NCBI GenBank assembly: GCA_018398575.1 | Contig: JAGTXZ010000018.1 | Span: 868,001 to 932,000 of the forward strand | Direction: 5' to 3' | Length of the DNA stretch: 64,000 nt | Source of the DNA: Ampelomyces quisqualis | Taxonomy: Eukaryota > Ascomycota > Dothideomycetes > Pleosporales > Phaeosphaeriaceae | Part shown: positions 50,959 through 62,557 of the stretch, one piece after another | Numbering within the stretch: position 1 is the first letter of the stretch | Layout: the number at the start of each line of letters is the position of its first letter | Notes under the pieces: generated by a model | Databases searched by the model: none | What the model was told of the DNA's origin: nothing | What the model saw: only the letters and a program-made list of their open reading frames with translations | Translations under genes and position numbers: made by a program

Positions 50959-51111
50959 CTATTACTATAGCTACTAGCTGCCTCTTAGATTTACTTAAAG
51001 TTTTAGTCTTAGTATAATAATAGCCTTAATAACAATAACGTTAGGTATATACTAATAAGGCCTAACGTTATATAAACTACTAAGATAGTAATTCTAAAGA
51101 AAAAAAATAAT

Positions 51112-51392
51112 AGTAAGAATACTATAGCGTAGAGCTATTAGCTGTATAGTAAGGCGCCTGCGCTACTATAACGCTACTCTAGCTACTATACGCGTAAAAC
51201 GCGTATAGCTGCCCTAGCGTCTTAATAGCGCTACACTAGCGTAGACTTAGTATATTCTAGTTATAAAGACATACGCCTAATTATATCTATAAAAGGGTAG
51301 TTCTATACTAAGCTGTAGAATAGAAATTAACTTACTTCTATCTATACTATAATTATTGTCTTATAACTTTGCTGCTATATAAACCTCTTACA
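51112..51392 (+). repeat. LTR of copy C (right)
   Basis: About 281 bp in the reverse orientation of the copy A and B LTRs, ending CTCTTACA. The intervening 50,963-51,111 corresponds to sequence between accessory frame and LTR in copy A. Confidence 0.8.
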
Positions 51393-51790
51393 TTCTAGTA
51401 ATTAGCTATTAAGGCACTATAAGAAGCTGCTAAGGCTTTTCTAATTAGCTTTTTTAAAGGTATAGTAAATATCTCTATTTTGTTACAAAACACTAATTTG
51501 TTACAAATACTAATATTAACGCAATTTATGTAAAGAGAGTTACTATATAGTTTAAGAAAATATAGCTAGCTCTTAGGTACTATAAGAAGTTTAGTTTTTT
51601 AGGTTAGTATATTTAGAAATTGCAAAAGCTATAGGCTTACTATATTTAAGAAATAAAGGTATACTATATTTACTTATATAATAGATAAACGTAATAAATA
51701 TTAGTTTTTTAATATTCTAGAAGTATTTTTACTTCTTTAAAATTTAATATATATTTAGTAGAAGGTATACTTAGATTATACTTATATACT
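51393..51790. other. AT-rich spacer, nothing recognized
   Basis: RIP-degraded sequence between copy C and copy B. No terminal repeats, coding domains or tandem repeats are visible. Confidence 0.5.
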
Positions 51791-51795
51791 TCTAG

Positions 51796-52077
51796 TGTAA
51801 GAGATTTATATAGCAGCAAAGTTACAAGATAATAATAGTAGTATAGATAGAAGTAAGTTAATTCCTATTCTATAGCTTTAGTATAGAACTACTCTTTTGT
51901 AGCTACAACTAGACGCGTATCCTTATAACTAGAATACACTAGGTCTGTACTAGCGTAGCGCTGTTAAGACGCTAGGGTAGCTATGCGTGTTTTACGCGTA
52001 TAACAGCTAGAGTAGCGTTATAGTAGTATAGGCGCATTACTACGTAACTACTATCTCTACGCTATAGCATCTTTATA
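51796..52077 (-). repeat. Left LTR of copy B
   Basis: 282 bp, TGTAAGAGAT to TCTTTATA, the same length as the copy A LTRs. Confidence 0.88.
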
Positions 52078-52250
52078 ATTATTTCCTTCTTTCTAGAATT
52101 ACTATCCTAGTAATTTGTGTAACGTTAGGTCTTATTAGCACGTACCTAATATTATTATTATAAGAGCTGTTATTATACTAAGGCTAAAACTCTAGGTAAA
52201 TCTAAAAGGTAGCTAGTAGCTATAGTAATAGTAGAAATATAGCAGAACTT

Positions 52251-53442
52251 TATATGCCTAATTCTCTCTGCTTCTTTAGTAACAATTACATTACTATTAC
52301 TACTATAATATCTTCTAGCTCTACACTATTACAACTCTATTACTTCTATATAAATTACTATAAGTACTACACCTATACTGCCTCCTACTCTTACTATCTC
52401 TATAAGTAGTATAACGCTAGTGTTGCAACGTTGCTAACCTAGCGCTTAGGCTACGCCTATTACCTGCTATAGTAGCGTTTCTAATATTAAGTTAGCAATT
52501 TTAATTTACCTCTATTACGCTAAAGGCCTAAGGCTTACTAGCACTTATTGTAACTTTATAGTTAGTAGCCTACGCTACAGCTCTTACTAGAGTAAGAAAA
52601 AGCTCTGCTCTAAGGTCTCTACTAATTTTATTAAGAGCTAGAATACTATATACTAGCAGTAGTAGCGTCTTACTACTAAGAAAGACTCTAACTTTACTAT
52701 AGTTGCTGCGTAAAAGACAGCGCTGCGCTAGTAGACTAGCTTAGTAGAGCTTTTTCTACGTATAGAGGTTAAGTATAGAGGTTGTTATTAGTCTAAGTGT
52801 AATAAGATCTAAATTCTATAAGTTAAAGTAACTAACTACCTGTCTACTATAGTAAAAGGCATTCTTAACCTACTATAGGCTTAAGTAAGTTATTTTTCCT
52901 ATTCCTTATAGTTACTGCGCTAGCGTTCTAATAGTATCTAAGCTAACTTTCTTTCTCTTAGTAAAGCTAACGCGTAGTCTAATTCTAACCTTAATCTAAA
53001 GAGAGAGAAGTCTCTTACTAGGTCTAAGCCTAGGTCTAAGAATAGTACTAGTAGTAAGAGTAGAGATAGAGATAAAACTCTTTCTCTAGAAAGCTCTAGC
53101 TCTATACCTTCTCTTAAGAAGAAGGGTAAGAGTAAGACTAAGGCTAAGCCTAAGCCTAAGCCTAAGCCTAAGGCTAAACCTAAGCCTAAGCCTAAGAAGT
53201 ACCTAGCTTTAGCTAGTTCTACTAAGAAGCCTGCGTCTAAGCGCGTTAAGGGCTTAGATACGCTAGGTTACCTAGTATGCGCTAGTATAGTAGTAGCAAG
53301 GCGTAAGGTCCTATTAGAGTTAGGTAATACTATTACCTAAGAATAGCAGAAAGAGGTAGAGGCTAGAAGGCTTAGTAATAATTTACTAGGCTTTCTAAGC
53401 TTCTATAAGGCTAATAAGAATAATAATAAGTTCTTAGGCTAA
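52251..53442 (+). pseudogene. Accessory opposite-strand frame of copy B
   Basis: Homolog of 28,236-29,399. The start codon position reads ATA and two of the four cluster cysteines read Tyr, leaving Cys-x8-Tyr-x2-Tyr-x6-Cys. The basic tail uses Lys-Pro repeats (about 53,140-53,200) in place of Lys-Ala. It stops at TAA 53,440-53,442. Retention of length, tail type and location in an independently mutated copy supports a former real gene. Confidence 0.6.
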
Positions 53443-53517
53443 GCTAGTAGTTGTACTTAGCTGCGCTGCTAGAGCGCTAGCAGTACACTAGTAAGGCGCC
53501 TTTGTTTTTCTATGTTT

Positions 53518-53541
53518 TTCTTTTTTTTTTTTTTTTTTTTT
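53518..53541 (+). repeat. Homopolymeric T tract between convergent frames
   Basis: A run of more than 20 T bases lies between the accessory frame stop and the pol stop of copy B; the same place in copy A (29,461-29,510) is T-rich. It lies where both convergent transcripts would end. Confidence 0.6.
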
Positions 53542-53582
53542 GTTTTTCTTTCCCTCTTTTTATATATTAATTGTATAAGTAA

Positions 53583-56500
53583 TTAATCTTCTCTCTAGTT
53601 ATACTTTTCTATAAGTAATTTATCTATATCTTTTTAATTAACCTATTTATTATGTTCTAAGAGCTAGCCTTTCTATTTTACTAGGTAATTTACTTAACGC
53701 CTATTACGCCTCTTTACTAATACAGCTTTAACCTTATAGTATTGTTGCAGCTTCCTACTATTATCTAGATTAACAGGCCTAGGTAAAGTTAACTCTTTTC
53801 TCTTCTTAGCTATAAACAGCTAGAGTAAGAAGGTATAGAATACTAAGTAGATTCTTATATATAATAGAAGCAAGATCTTAAAAGCTTATAAGCTAATATA
53901 CTCTTGAACTAGAAAGAGGCTAATCTAGCGTAGTAATAGCTTTCTACTAGCGCTGCGTAGGCGTAGATACTTTATAGACAAGAGGATTATATCTCTTAGT
54001 TTAAACTCTTAAGGCTTATGTTTCTTGTTACAATATTGCTCCTAATATTATAAAGTTTTATACTAGTAATTAGCTAAAGCGTTCTAAGTTTATATAAGCT
54101 TTTGCAACCTTTTTCTAACGCTAGGAACTTTAGTAGGTACTATTGGCTTGCAGTTCAGGCGCAGGTAAAACCTATAGTAAGCAAAGAATAAGAATATTTC
54201 TAATATAGCCTGCTTAGTATTATTGTATATAAACTCTACTAGTAACAAGAAATATACCTAATTGTCTTAATAATTACCTATAAAAGCTCTTAGGTATTAC
54301 TTAAGGGTTTAATTTTGCTATTCTGTTTACCTATCTATTTATAGGTAGAAGGTAGTACTAAGCTAGCGTTTTGCCTTTACTATAAAGTAGAAGTCTACCT
54401 AAAATTATAAAGTAAAGATACTTTCTTAATCTAATACAATACCTTTAGGTAATGTAAAGAATTGTATAATATGTTCTAAGAATAGATCTACTAACTATAA
54501 GGTAGTAACTGTTTTTGTATAAGAATATATTTAGCTATTTTAGTGTACTTGTTAACTATAACAAGTATTACGTTATACATAACGCTATAGCGCTTAGTAA
54601 GTACTAGGCCTATAACAAAATCTATTATAATTTCTTAGTATAGTTTCTAAGGTTAGAAGAGCGCGTTTAACACGCTAGCAGAGCGCTACTTAAGTAACTT
54701 TATGCCTTAGCATACTAAGTAAGAGTTAATATACTCCTTAAGCTCTTCTTTAAGCCTAGGCTAATAGTAGTATTAGGCTACAAGCTTAAGAGTTTTAGCT
54801 TACCTAAAATAGCTAGTAAGTAGATTATTATAATACAGCTTAAGAAGCTTAGCTCTAAGAGCTAGCTCTAGTAGAATATATAATTAGTCTTTAAACTAAA
54901 GGCTACCTAAAGCGTTAAGCTTCTAGTGCCTTAGGCGTTTACTAGCGCCTTAATAGGCAGACGCTAGGGATTTAATATCCTTGCGTATTGCAACTGCTTC
55001 TAGGTTATTCTATTATACTTGTACACAGATTTTAAAGAAGGACTTAGAGAGTTTCCTATAAGCTAACTTCTCTAAGGCTGTAGCTTTTACTTATAACTGT
55101 ATAACCCTTTAGGCTATTACTAGTCTGCTCTTAGAAATCTCCTAATTAGAGCTGTAGCTTGTAGCTATTGCCTTAACGCTATGTGCTAGGCTTATAGAAA
55201 TATCTTTATTAAGATATAGAGTACCTACTTACTATTAAGCTATTATCTAGCTTTCTACTAACGCTAGCTCCTTACTAGGTAGCTTAGCTTAGGTTTCTAC
55301 TAGCTGCAATTTCTTTTGCAGTGCTAGCAATATATCTAAGAGTTAAATATTTAGCGTATTACTATTGTTTATAAGTTGCCTTAAAGGCCTATCTATAGGA
55401 TTTGTCTTTCTAGACTAATACTTAATTTTAAAGTTATAAGCAGCTAGCTTTATTACCTAACTAGCCTGTCTCTTAGATAGAATTAACGTGCCTATAAAGC
55501 TACGTAGGTTGTTATAGTCTATCTATATCTCTAACTAAACTACTAGCCTCTTAACATAGTACTACTAGTGCTACACTACTATAATAATAGTAAAGAGCTC
55601 TAGGTTATAGGTGTAGTAGTTTCTTTCTACAGGCAAGAGCTTTCTTAACTAGAAGGCTATAGAGTACTAGTTCTTATCTAGATAGAGTTAAGAAAAAATA
55701 CCTACTACCTCTTAGATAAAGGTATTAGTTTCTAGCTTAGATAGAAGTATATAGTTATAGTGCTATAAGACTAGTGTAGTTGTAAACCTATTATATAGCT
55801 AGCGCTTTACCTTCTCTACTATATTAGGCTAGTTAAAAGGACTAGACTTCTTTCCTTAAACTAATTCTTTTAAGAAATTAGTAATAGAGCTAATAATAAT
55901 AGAGAAACTCTATATAATGTGTTAATAGAAGGTTGCAAAGCCTAAGAAGACTTAAATATCCTTAAAGGATATTAGTGTAGGCTAATTAATAACTGCGCAA
56001 ACCTGTTCTAGATCTATTGTAATACTATTAAGGCCTATAATAAACCCTAGAAACTTAAGTTAGTTAGTAGCAAAGGTAAACTTCTTTAAGTTAATAAAAA
56101 GACTGTATTTTCTTAGCTTAGCAAGTACTTTTTATACTTGTTTCTAATAATCCTGTCCTTTTTAAGAAAAGATTAAGATATTATTAAGATAGATAACGCA
56201 AAAGATATCTAAATATAAGGCTAAGGCTCTATTAATATACTTCTAAAACATAGTAGGCGCGTTAGTTAGCCTAAAAGGTATAGCTATATATTTAAACTAG
56301 CTATATTACGTGTAAAACGCTGTCTTCTACTTATTACCTTACTAGATTCTAATCAAGTAATACGCGTTCTTAAGATTAAGCTTAGTAAACTTTACTAATC
56401 TATAGAGCTAATTAAGAGTCTCTTTAATTAAGAGTAGAGCTAATCTATTCTTTGTAGTAACTTAGTTAAGGCCTTAATAGTCTACGTAAAGGTGTAATAT

Positions 56501-58340
56501 TCTATTCTTTTTAAGTATAAATAGAATAGGTACTCCTGCAGGGCTTATGCTTTCTTAGATCTAGCCTAGGCTCTACGCTGTTACTAAGTAGTTATACAGT
56601 ATACTTAGCTTCTTTAGTAAGAGGTTATAGAGCAGCCTATATAGAGCTATAGCTCTCTCTTCTAGCTTAATAGCGTAGTTGCCTCTATAGTGCTGCAGTA
56701 GCGCGTTAGTAGCGTTACTATTTATAACGTCTTTAAAGTTCCTAAGTTTAATAGGCTTTAATAGGTATTTAGTAGAGAAGAATTATAGGCTGCCTACTAA
56801 GACTGCGTATACGCTTAGCTTGTTATAGAAAGATTCTGCAAAGGTTTTAGCGTCTTTAACTCTTATTGTATTAGTGTTAAGCTTATAGCGCTACTACTTT
56901 AACTTATAGTTAATAATAACGCGCTCTTCTTTTAGGCTTAGTAACTCTAAAATAATAGGTTAAGCTGCGTTAGCAATTCTATATAGGATAGTAGTAAAGT
57001 ACTTAGTTATGTCCTAGTTGTCTTTTATTGTTAAGTAAGCTTAATAAGCGTAGAAGCTAGGTATAGTACTTAAGTTAGGTAGGCAGATAGTTAGTAGCGC
57101 TGTACTTTTAACCTAAGAGAAGTCTTTAAGTAAAGTAACTTTCTTGTTAATTATACTAAGTTCTATACTATAGTTAATTAGTATTTATATAGGCTGCGCA
57201 GCGCTATTATTACACAGCGTTCTAAGTACTTTAATACAATTCTTTTGTTATAATAGAACTTAGGCTGTTAAGAGGAAGAGTTCTTTTAGGCCTTCTTATT
57301 TTTTATTTGTATTAAGTTTAAACTAGTAACAGAAGAAGAGCTGTTAAGCCTTAATCTACACTCTCTAGCCTAATAGCTTATTTTACTATAATAGTAGCAG
57401 AAGTTAGTTAGCTTTAGGCTTAGGTTTATAGTGCTAGTAACACAACGTTATAGAGCTATTGTGTTAGGTTTAGACTGCAAAGTTTTGCCTATACTAGGCG
57501 TTCTATGTATGCAATAGAGTAGTAATAGTATACTACTACTATAGCGTAAGTTATTCTTAAGTGTTATAGCGCGTTAAACAAGTTCTTTGCAGGTAGTAGA
57601 AAACTTAGTGTAGTTAGAGAAAGCTACTCTAATCTCTAGGCAGAGTTTGCTATACAAGTGCATTACTAAGTGTTTCTGCTTATAAAAGGAGTTTACCTAA
57701 TTTTCTAATATTAATAGATAGGCTGCAAATTTGTTTACTATTTAGCTATCTTTTTAGACTGCCTTTTAATACTATATAGTAACTTAAAGCTTTCTATTTA
57801 CTTAGCTCTTAATCTAATTAAGTAGAAAAAATATTATATTATACCATACTAGCGTTTTACTATTGTCTTTCTATTTTCTTTATAGCTATATTTGTTAAAA
57901 CATAGTTTGTAGATACTAGAGAGTAAAGGTAATCTTTTAATCCTTAAGCTAAAAGGCTAAGGAGTCTAATTAAAAGGCAATAGATAGCCTAGCTTTAAAG
58001 TTCTAATACTTTCTAATTCTCTTACCTTTAAAGACAGGGATTTTCTTAATCTTTAGCCTACGCTCTAGTAGCGCTAATAGGTTAAGTTAGAGGCGTTGCG
58101 CTAGTAGAGATATGCTGCGTCTACTTAGAGGTGTTAGTTCTGTTTTATTAAGAGCGCCTAAGAGCTATTTAGAAGTTAGAGAAAGCTATTTACCTACTAG
58201 TAATTGCTCTTATTAGCGTACTTTCTCTTCTAAGTTTTAGATCTTAGCTTACTCCTTAAGTTCTTAGCGCTAGCGCTTTAGCTACGCTAAGCGTTTACTT
58301 AGACTACTTATTATTTCTTTATTAGAAGTATTTTCTCTTA
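53583..58340 (-). pseudogene. gag-pol remnant of copy B
   Basis: Stop at 53,583-53,585 after the chromodomain. Domain order and spacing are as in copy A: gag (58.3-57.4 kb), CCHC knuckle (about 57,400), RT with YLNN at 56,191-56,180, RNase H, integrase, chromodomain. It carries more RIP-type stops than copy A. Confidence 0.82.
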
Positions 58341-58432
58341 GTAGGTTAGCTAGTAGGCTTAGAGAAAGATCTTAATCTATTGTTATTAGGTAACTAGACT
58401 ACTATTCTTTTGCAAGGTAAAGGAATTAAAAC

Positions 58433-58714
58433 TGTAAAAAGTTTATATAGCAGTAAAGTTACAAAATAATAATAGTAGTATAGATAGAAGTAAGTTAATT
58501 TCTGTTCTGTAGCTTTAGTGCAGAACTACTCTTTTGTAGCTACAACTAGACGCGTATCTTTATAACTAGAATATACTAAGTTTACGCTAGCGTAGCACTA
58601 TTAAGACGCTAGGGTAGCTATACGTGTTTTACGCGTATAATAGCTAAGGTAGCATTACAGTAGCGCAGGCGTATTACTGCGCGACTAACAGCTCTACGCT
58701 GTAGCATTCTTATA
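58433..58714 (-). repeat. Right LTR of copy B
   Basis: 282 bp starting TGTAAAAAGT and ending TTCTTATA, pairing with 51,796-52,077. Confidence 0.88.
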
Positions 58715-58769
58715 TCTAGTTATACTAATAATCTATTTAGAAGGTATACTATATATTAAATTTTAATTA

Positions 58770-58940
58770 ATTGCGCTAAACTTATATAACCTAACCTTAA
58801 CCTACAATTAATTATCTCTATCTTAACCTCTACCTTCTATTAGCTTAAAAAGTTAAGGTTAAGAGTTAAGTAGAGGTTAGGTCTTACGTAAAGGTACTCT
58901 AACCCTACCTAACCTCTACCTATTTACTACTATATCTTAA
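58770..58940. repeat. CCTAAC/GGTTAG-rich dispersed repeat, second copy
   Basis: Related in inverted orientation to 13,050-13,480 through the GTTAGGTCTTACG core. It lies just right of copy B and contains both strands of the CCTAAC-like word, as in a hairpin element. Confidence 0.4.
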
Positions 58941-60437
58941 TTAAGTTATACTTAATTAATATAATATAATAGATTGTTTAGGCTCTAATTTCTAAAGATA
59001 TCTTTTCCTAAGTTAAAAACATACTTAACTCTACTACTAGCTAATTAAATATTTGAATATTCTTAGCTATCTAAGCTAAGTAAGAGTATATTACTTTAGT
59101 ATATTACTACTTTTCTAAGATATTAAACTTCTTTAGGTCTTTAATAAGCTTTAGAGCGCTAAGGTATAATCTAGCCTCTAGCTATATTAGTTTCCTTTCT
59201 TCTGTATTAAGAAGAGAGTCTAGACTAGTAGTAGATATAGTACTAGACTAACTTACTTGCTTAGTAGGTTTCTAGAACTTCTTCTTTTCTCTTAATCTTC
59301 TTAGAGAATTAAGAAAGTCTTAAATAGAACCTTGTTTATTAGTAAGTTTTTTATATTAACTAAAGTAGTTAAGAAACTAGGTCTAGTACCTATACTTATT
59401 ATTAAGGTTTAAAGTATTATTCTTTTAGTCTTTTAGCCTATACACGTAATACATAAGTATAATAAACATTTTATAAGCTAAAAACCTTTAAGATAGGTTT
59501 AGTATTAATATATAAGTAAATAAGAAATACTTCTTGTTATCTATTAAGAAGTTCTAAATATATTACTTTCTAAAGAAGAAGGTCTAGAATAGTTTAGCTA
59601 TCTAAATTAATTAAGTGTTATACTTATTTTATAGTAGTAGAAATACTAATTTAAAGATACTATAAGGTCTAACTCTTCTAAGTCTTAAAAGTTAGTATAC
59701 TCTTTATACTAATCTTATTATTATAATCTATTATAGTAGATTAATTAAATAAGGTAGAATTGTAATAAGATACAGTTTAATTAAAATAAAGTTATTCTAA
59801 AGTTAAAGATTACGCAAGAAGAAATAACTTACTAGTTTTAGAGTACTTAACTTAAAAGTATAAAAACTAAACAAGCTTAATAGAAATAATTTTAGAATAA
59901 TTTATATAAAGTTTTAAAAGTAAGCTATTTAAATATATTAAAAACTATTCTAGCTAAGTAATTTAGCTTTAATCTCCTTATCTAACTAAACTAGTAGTAT
60001 ATTACTTTTATTATCTTATAATAGTCTTAGATAAAAACTATAATTATGTTAAGAAAACTCTAAAGAAAAGATATCCTAAGTTTACTAGATCTAGATACTA
60101 AGGAAGATAGAACTAAACTAATTAGCCTAATTATTAGGTATATATATATACATATAGTTTATTTCTATATTATATAATTATAAAACAAGAAGAGTTTAGA
60201 AGATATTAAAGTAATAACTTAATTTTACTCTAAAGCTTTAGTTAGAAATAGATTTAAAAATTTGCATAGATTAGCTTATTATATTATACAATTACGTAAT
60301 TGGTATTAGTACTAAGCTTTGTAAAACAGGTATTACTAATAAGGTAGTATCAAAAGAACTACGTAAATACAAGGTAGCTCTTAACAGCGAGTACTTATAC
60401 AATTTCCTGCAAAAAATACAAAAGAAATGTATATATC
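58941..60437. other. AT-rich spacer, unidentified
   Basis: RIP-degraded DNA between the CCTAAC-rich repeat and the Tc1/mariner element. A minus-strand segment around 59,140-59,250 is Leu/Lys/Ser-rich and briefly open but cannot be assigned. No LTR or inverted-repeat ends are seen. Confidence 0.45.
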
Positions 60438-60439
60438 TA

Positions 60440-60510
60440 CAGAGAAGCATTTCAAAAGTCAGGTCTCCCCCTGGTTAACGCACAGGGCAAATACATGGGT
60501 ATATCGGCCC
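60440..60510 (+). repeat. Left terminal inverted repeat of the Tc1/mariner element
   Basis: About 71 bp starting CAGAGAAGCATTTC and ending CGGCCC, matching the reverse complement of the right end with a few substitutions and a C/G-run length difference. Its last ~25 bp are repeated in tandem, imperfectly, at about 60,512-60,536. Confidence 0.88.
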
Positions 60511-60653
60511 AGCAAATACATAGGTATATTGGCCTGATACTGTTGTAACGTGTCCTAATTATGGCTCCTAAGTGCTTGTGTAAATTGATCCTCTCTATAC
60601 TCCATACACTGTACTCTGTATCTGTTTATACAACTATTCTTTGCCTCTTTACA

Positions 60654-61930
60654 ATGCCTCCTGTCTTTAATATTGCAACTTGTGCCCTACTTGTAGCCCT
60701 AAAGGCTAAGGGGAAGTCAAATTCAGAGATTACCTCCTTAACTAGTGTAGAGAAGCGGACAATTAATCAAATCTACACCTAGGCAACTAAAAGAGGCTTT
60801 GATCCAAATTAAAGGCCTCTTGTTCTTGTAAACAAATACCTTAAAGATGCACTACGTGCTAGAAGACCTTCTAAGCAGCAAGAAGTTTATAAAAAGGTTG
60901 TAAATCTAATAAGAAAAGATTAGTATAGAAGAGAGAAGAACTGTGCTAATATTGCTAGTAAACTTAGTAAAGAAGGGTTAGAGATATTAGCTGCTACAGT
61001 ATAGAGGGTATTAAGAAAGGCTAGATTTAAGAAGACTAAGCTAACAAGAAAGCCTGGCTTAACAAAGAAGATAAAGGAAGAGAGGCTTACTTAGTGCCTT
61101 AAGCATTAGGATTAGACTATTAAAGACTAGAAAAATGTGATTTGGTCTGATAAAACAGCTGTTTTACTTCTCTATTAACGTAGAGGGTATAGACTTTAGA
61201 GAAGACCTAAGGAGGCTCTTGTTAAGAGCTGTATACGTAAGAGGTAGAAAAGTTATTTAGAGTTTATGTTCTAGGGTTGTTTTACGTATAAAAAGAAAGG
61301 ACCTTATTACTGTTAGATTCCTAAAATAAAGCAAGAGAAGGAAGAAGTAACTAAAAAGATTGATTAGTTAAACAAAAAGTTAGAGCCTTTAATAAAAGAG
61401 AAGTAGGAGCTTAAAATAGGGATAGAGAGGCTTAGTTTACGTATAAAGCCTAGCAAGAAACCTGAATAGAAATAGAATTAAAAGCATGGCAAGTTATCAC
61501 GAGGCAAAGGCTCTAGTATTAATTAGTAGCGTTACTAGTCAATTATTATAAAGCTAAAGTTAATTCCATTTGCTAAGGAGTGCATAAAAGAAAGGCTAGG
61601 TACTCTTATTTAAGAGGATAAAGCACTTGCTTATAGCTACTACGTTCAATGTATTGTATACAGTTAAGAGAAGGTAGAACAGCTTCTTTAGTGTAGCAAT
61701 TTACCTAACTTAAACGCTATTAAGCCTTGCTAGTTCTAGATAAAGAGATCTACAACAAAGAAAGAAGCACCAAAGAGTAGAGCTCAGGCTATCTAGTTGT
61801 AGGAACAGTGTTAGAGTGACCTGCCTTAAGAGAAGATTTAGAACTGGATTAAACGTATCCCTATCTATATCCAAAAGATTATTGAGTTAGAGGGAGGCAA
61901 CGAGTACACAGAGGGGAAGAATGTACGTAG
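60654..61930 (+). pseudogene. Tc1/mariner transposase, RIP-interrupted
   Basis: Frame from ATG 60,654 (MPPVFNIATCALL...) stays in register through many TAG/TAA codons with no frameshift. N-terminal helix-turn-helix DNA-binding region is about residues 8-60. The DDE core is recognizable: first Asp in VIWSDK (about 61,140), second in EDKALAYSYY (about 61,617; usual form EDNAPAHS), and the PNLNAIK segment (about 61,705) where the usual acidic third residue reads Lys. The Glu-to-Lys and the TAG codons at expected Trp positions are G-to-A changes. It is inactive. Confidence 0.85.
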
Positions 61931-62215
61931 AACTGATTGAGATCATGATTAATATCACGATCAAGATTACAATCAATATTACAATCAAGATCACGATCAA
62001 TATCACGATTAATATCACGATTAAGATCACGATCAATATCACGATCTATCAGAATCAATATCACGATCTATCAGAATCAATATCACGATCAATATCACGA
62101 TCTATCAGAATCAACACTACAATCAGTATCAATATCTATCACGATCAACACCACAATCAGTATCAATATCTATCACGATCAACACCACAATCAGTATTAC
62201 GATCAAGATTGAGAT
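61930..62215 (+). repeat. 12-bp-unit minisatellite inside the transposon
   Basis: Imperfect tandem array of units such as ATCACGATCAAT and ATCAGAATCAAT covering the end of the transposase region up to the right inverted repeat. Because the unit is a multiple of three, all frames stay open and give repetitive peptides, for example Asn-Ile-Thr-Ile. Confidence 0.85.
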
Positions 62216-62226
62216 CGACAGCTATC

Positions 62227-62300
62227 GGGCCGATATACCCCTGTATTTGCCCTGTGCGTTGACTAGGGGGGGGGGACCTGACTTTTGAAATGCTTCTCCG
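62227..62300 (-). repeat. Right terminal inverted repeat of the Tc1/mariner element
   Basis: 74 bp; reverse complement of 60,440-60,510 apart from substitutions and a 10-base G run (62,266-62,275) that is shorter and interrupted at the left end. Confidence 0.88.
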
Positions 62301-62504
62301 TACTAACATAGCTAATAGATAGCTTTATCTACTATGTACTATGTATTCTGATGTAGTAGCGTTGTTATTCCTTAGTAAGGACTGGCTCTCACTACTGCAT
62401 TATACAGACTACCGATTGTGACCCGTCGCACCTCGTCCCCGTCCCCGCGCCCGTCCCATCGCCTGCCTCTTGCTCTGCTGCCTCTGCAGTCTGTGTCTGT
62501 CGCC

Positions 62505-62534
62505 ATGGCGTCGTCTGTCACCACCCCGCCATGA
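62505..62534 (+). promoter_or_regulatory. Possible 9-codon upstream ORF of the RING gene
   Basis: ATG in good context (GCCATGG) followed by nine codons and TGA, ending 23 bases before the RING protein start. If transcription begins upstream it would lower translation of the main frame. The transcript start is unknown. Confidence 0.35.
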
Positions 62535-62557
62535 GCTAGCTGTCTGCCCTCGCCACC

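Larger units (their letters stand above)
11428..51392 (+). mobile_element. Outermost Ty3/gypsy chromovirus-type element (copy C), interrupted
   Basis: Element in plus orientation bounded by LTRs at 11,428-11,718 and about 51,112-51,392, both reverse complements of the LTRs of the complete copies at 27.8 and 51.8 kb. Minus the insertions it is about 8.0 kb. It is a mosaic: gag/protease remnants at 13.9-17.5 kb do not match the gag of the sister copies, and from about 17,515 the sequence matches the sisters (end of pol, chromodomain, accessory frame), so reverse transcriptase and most of integrase are missing. Its accessory frame is interrupted by a gypsy element at 18,571-22,402, and its remainder is split by the element at 22,882-50,958, after which it resumes at 50,963. 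No matching target duplication was found at its outer ends (ATAGT left, TTCTA right), consistent with recombination. Confidence 0.72.
51796..58714 (-). mobile_element. Complete Ty3/gypsy chromovirus (copy B)
   Basis: 6,919 bp with 282-bp LTRs (51,796-52,077 and 58,433-58,714) and the perfect 5-bp duplication TCTAG (51,791-51,795 and 58,715-58,719). The arrangement is identical to copy A: pol on the minus strand ending at the chromodomain, accessory frame on the plus strand before the left LTR. It is RIP-mutated and inactive. Confidence 0.9.
10871..60439. repeat. AT-rich RIP isochore made of nested LTR retrotransposons
   Basis: Nearly 50 kb without an intact gene. TA dinucleotides dominate, TGG and CCA are very rare, and retroelement frames are readable only through frequent TAG/TAA codons at positions expected to be Trp or Gln. 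This is the pattern of C:G to T:A change by RIP. The block resolves into several Ty3/gypsy elements nested in one another, listed separately. Unassigned spacers are 10,871-11,427, 51,393-51,790 and 58,720-60,437. Confidence 0.9.
60440..62300 (+). mobile_element. Tc1/mariner DNA transposon (Molly-like)
   Basis: 1,861 bp bounded by long inverted repeats and the TA duplication expected of the superfamily (60,438-60,439 and 62,301-62,302). It encodes one transposase, now interrupted. Size and inverted-repeat style recall the Molly/Pixie elements described in Parastagonospora nodorum; that match is from memory and not aligned. It is less AT-rich than the neighbouring retroelements, so it has had less RIP or is younger. 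Confidence 0.88.

Noticed and set aside
61921..62262. 113-codon frame of repeated Ile/Thr/Asn and Ser/Arg peptides
   Set aside because: Product of the frame-neutral 12-bp minisatellite inside the transposon, not an independent gene.
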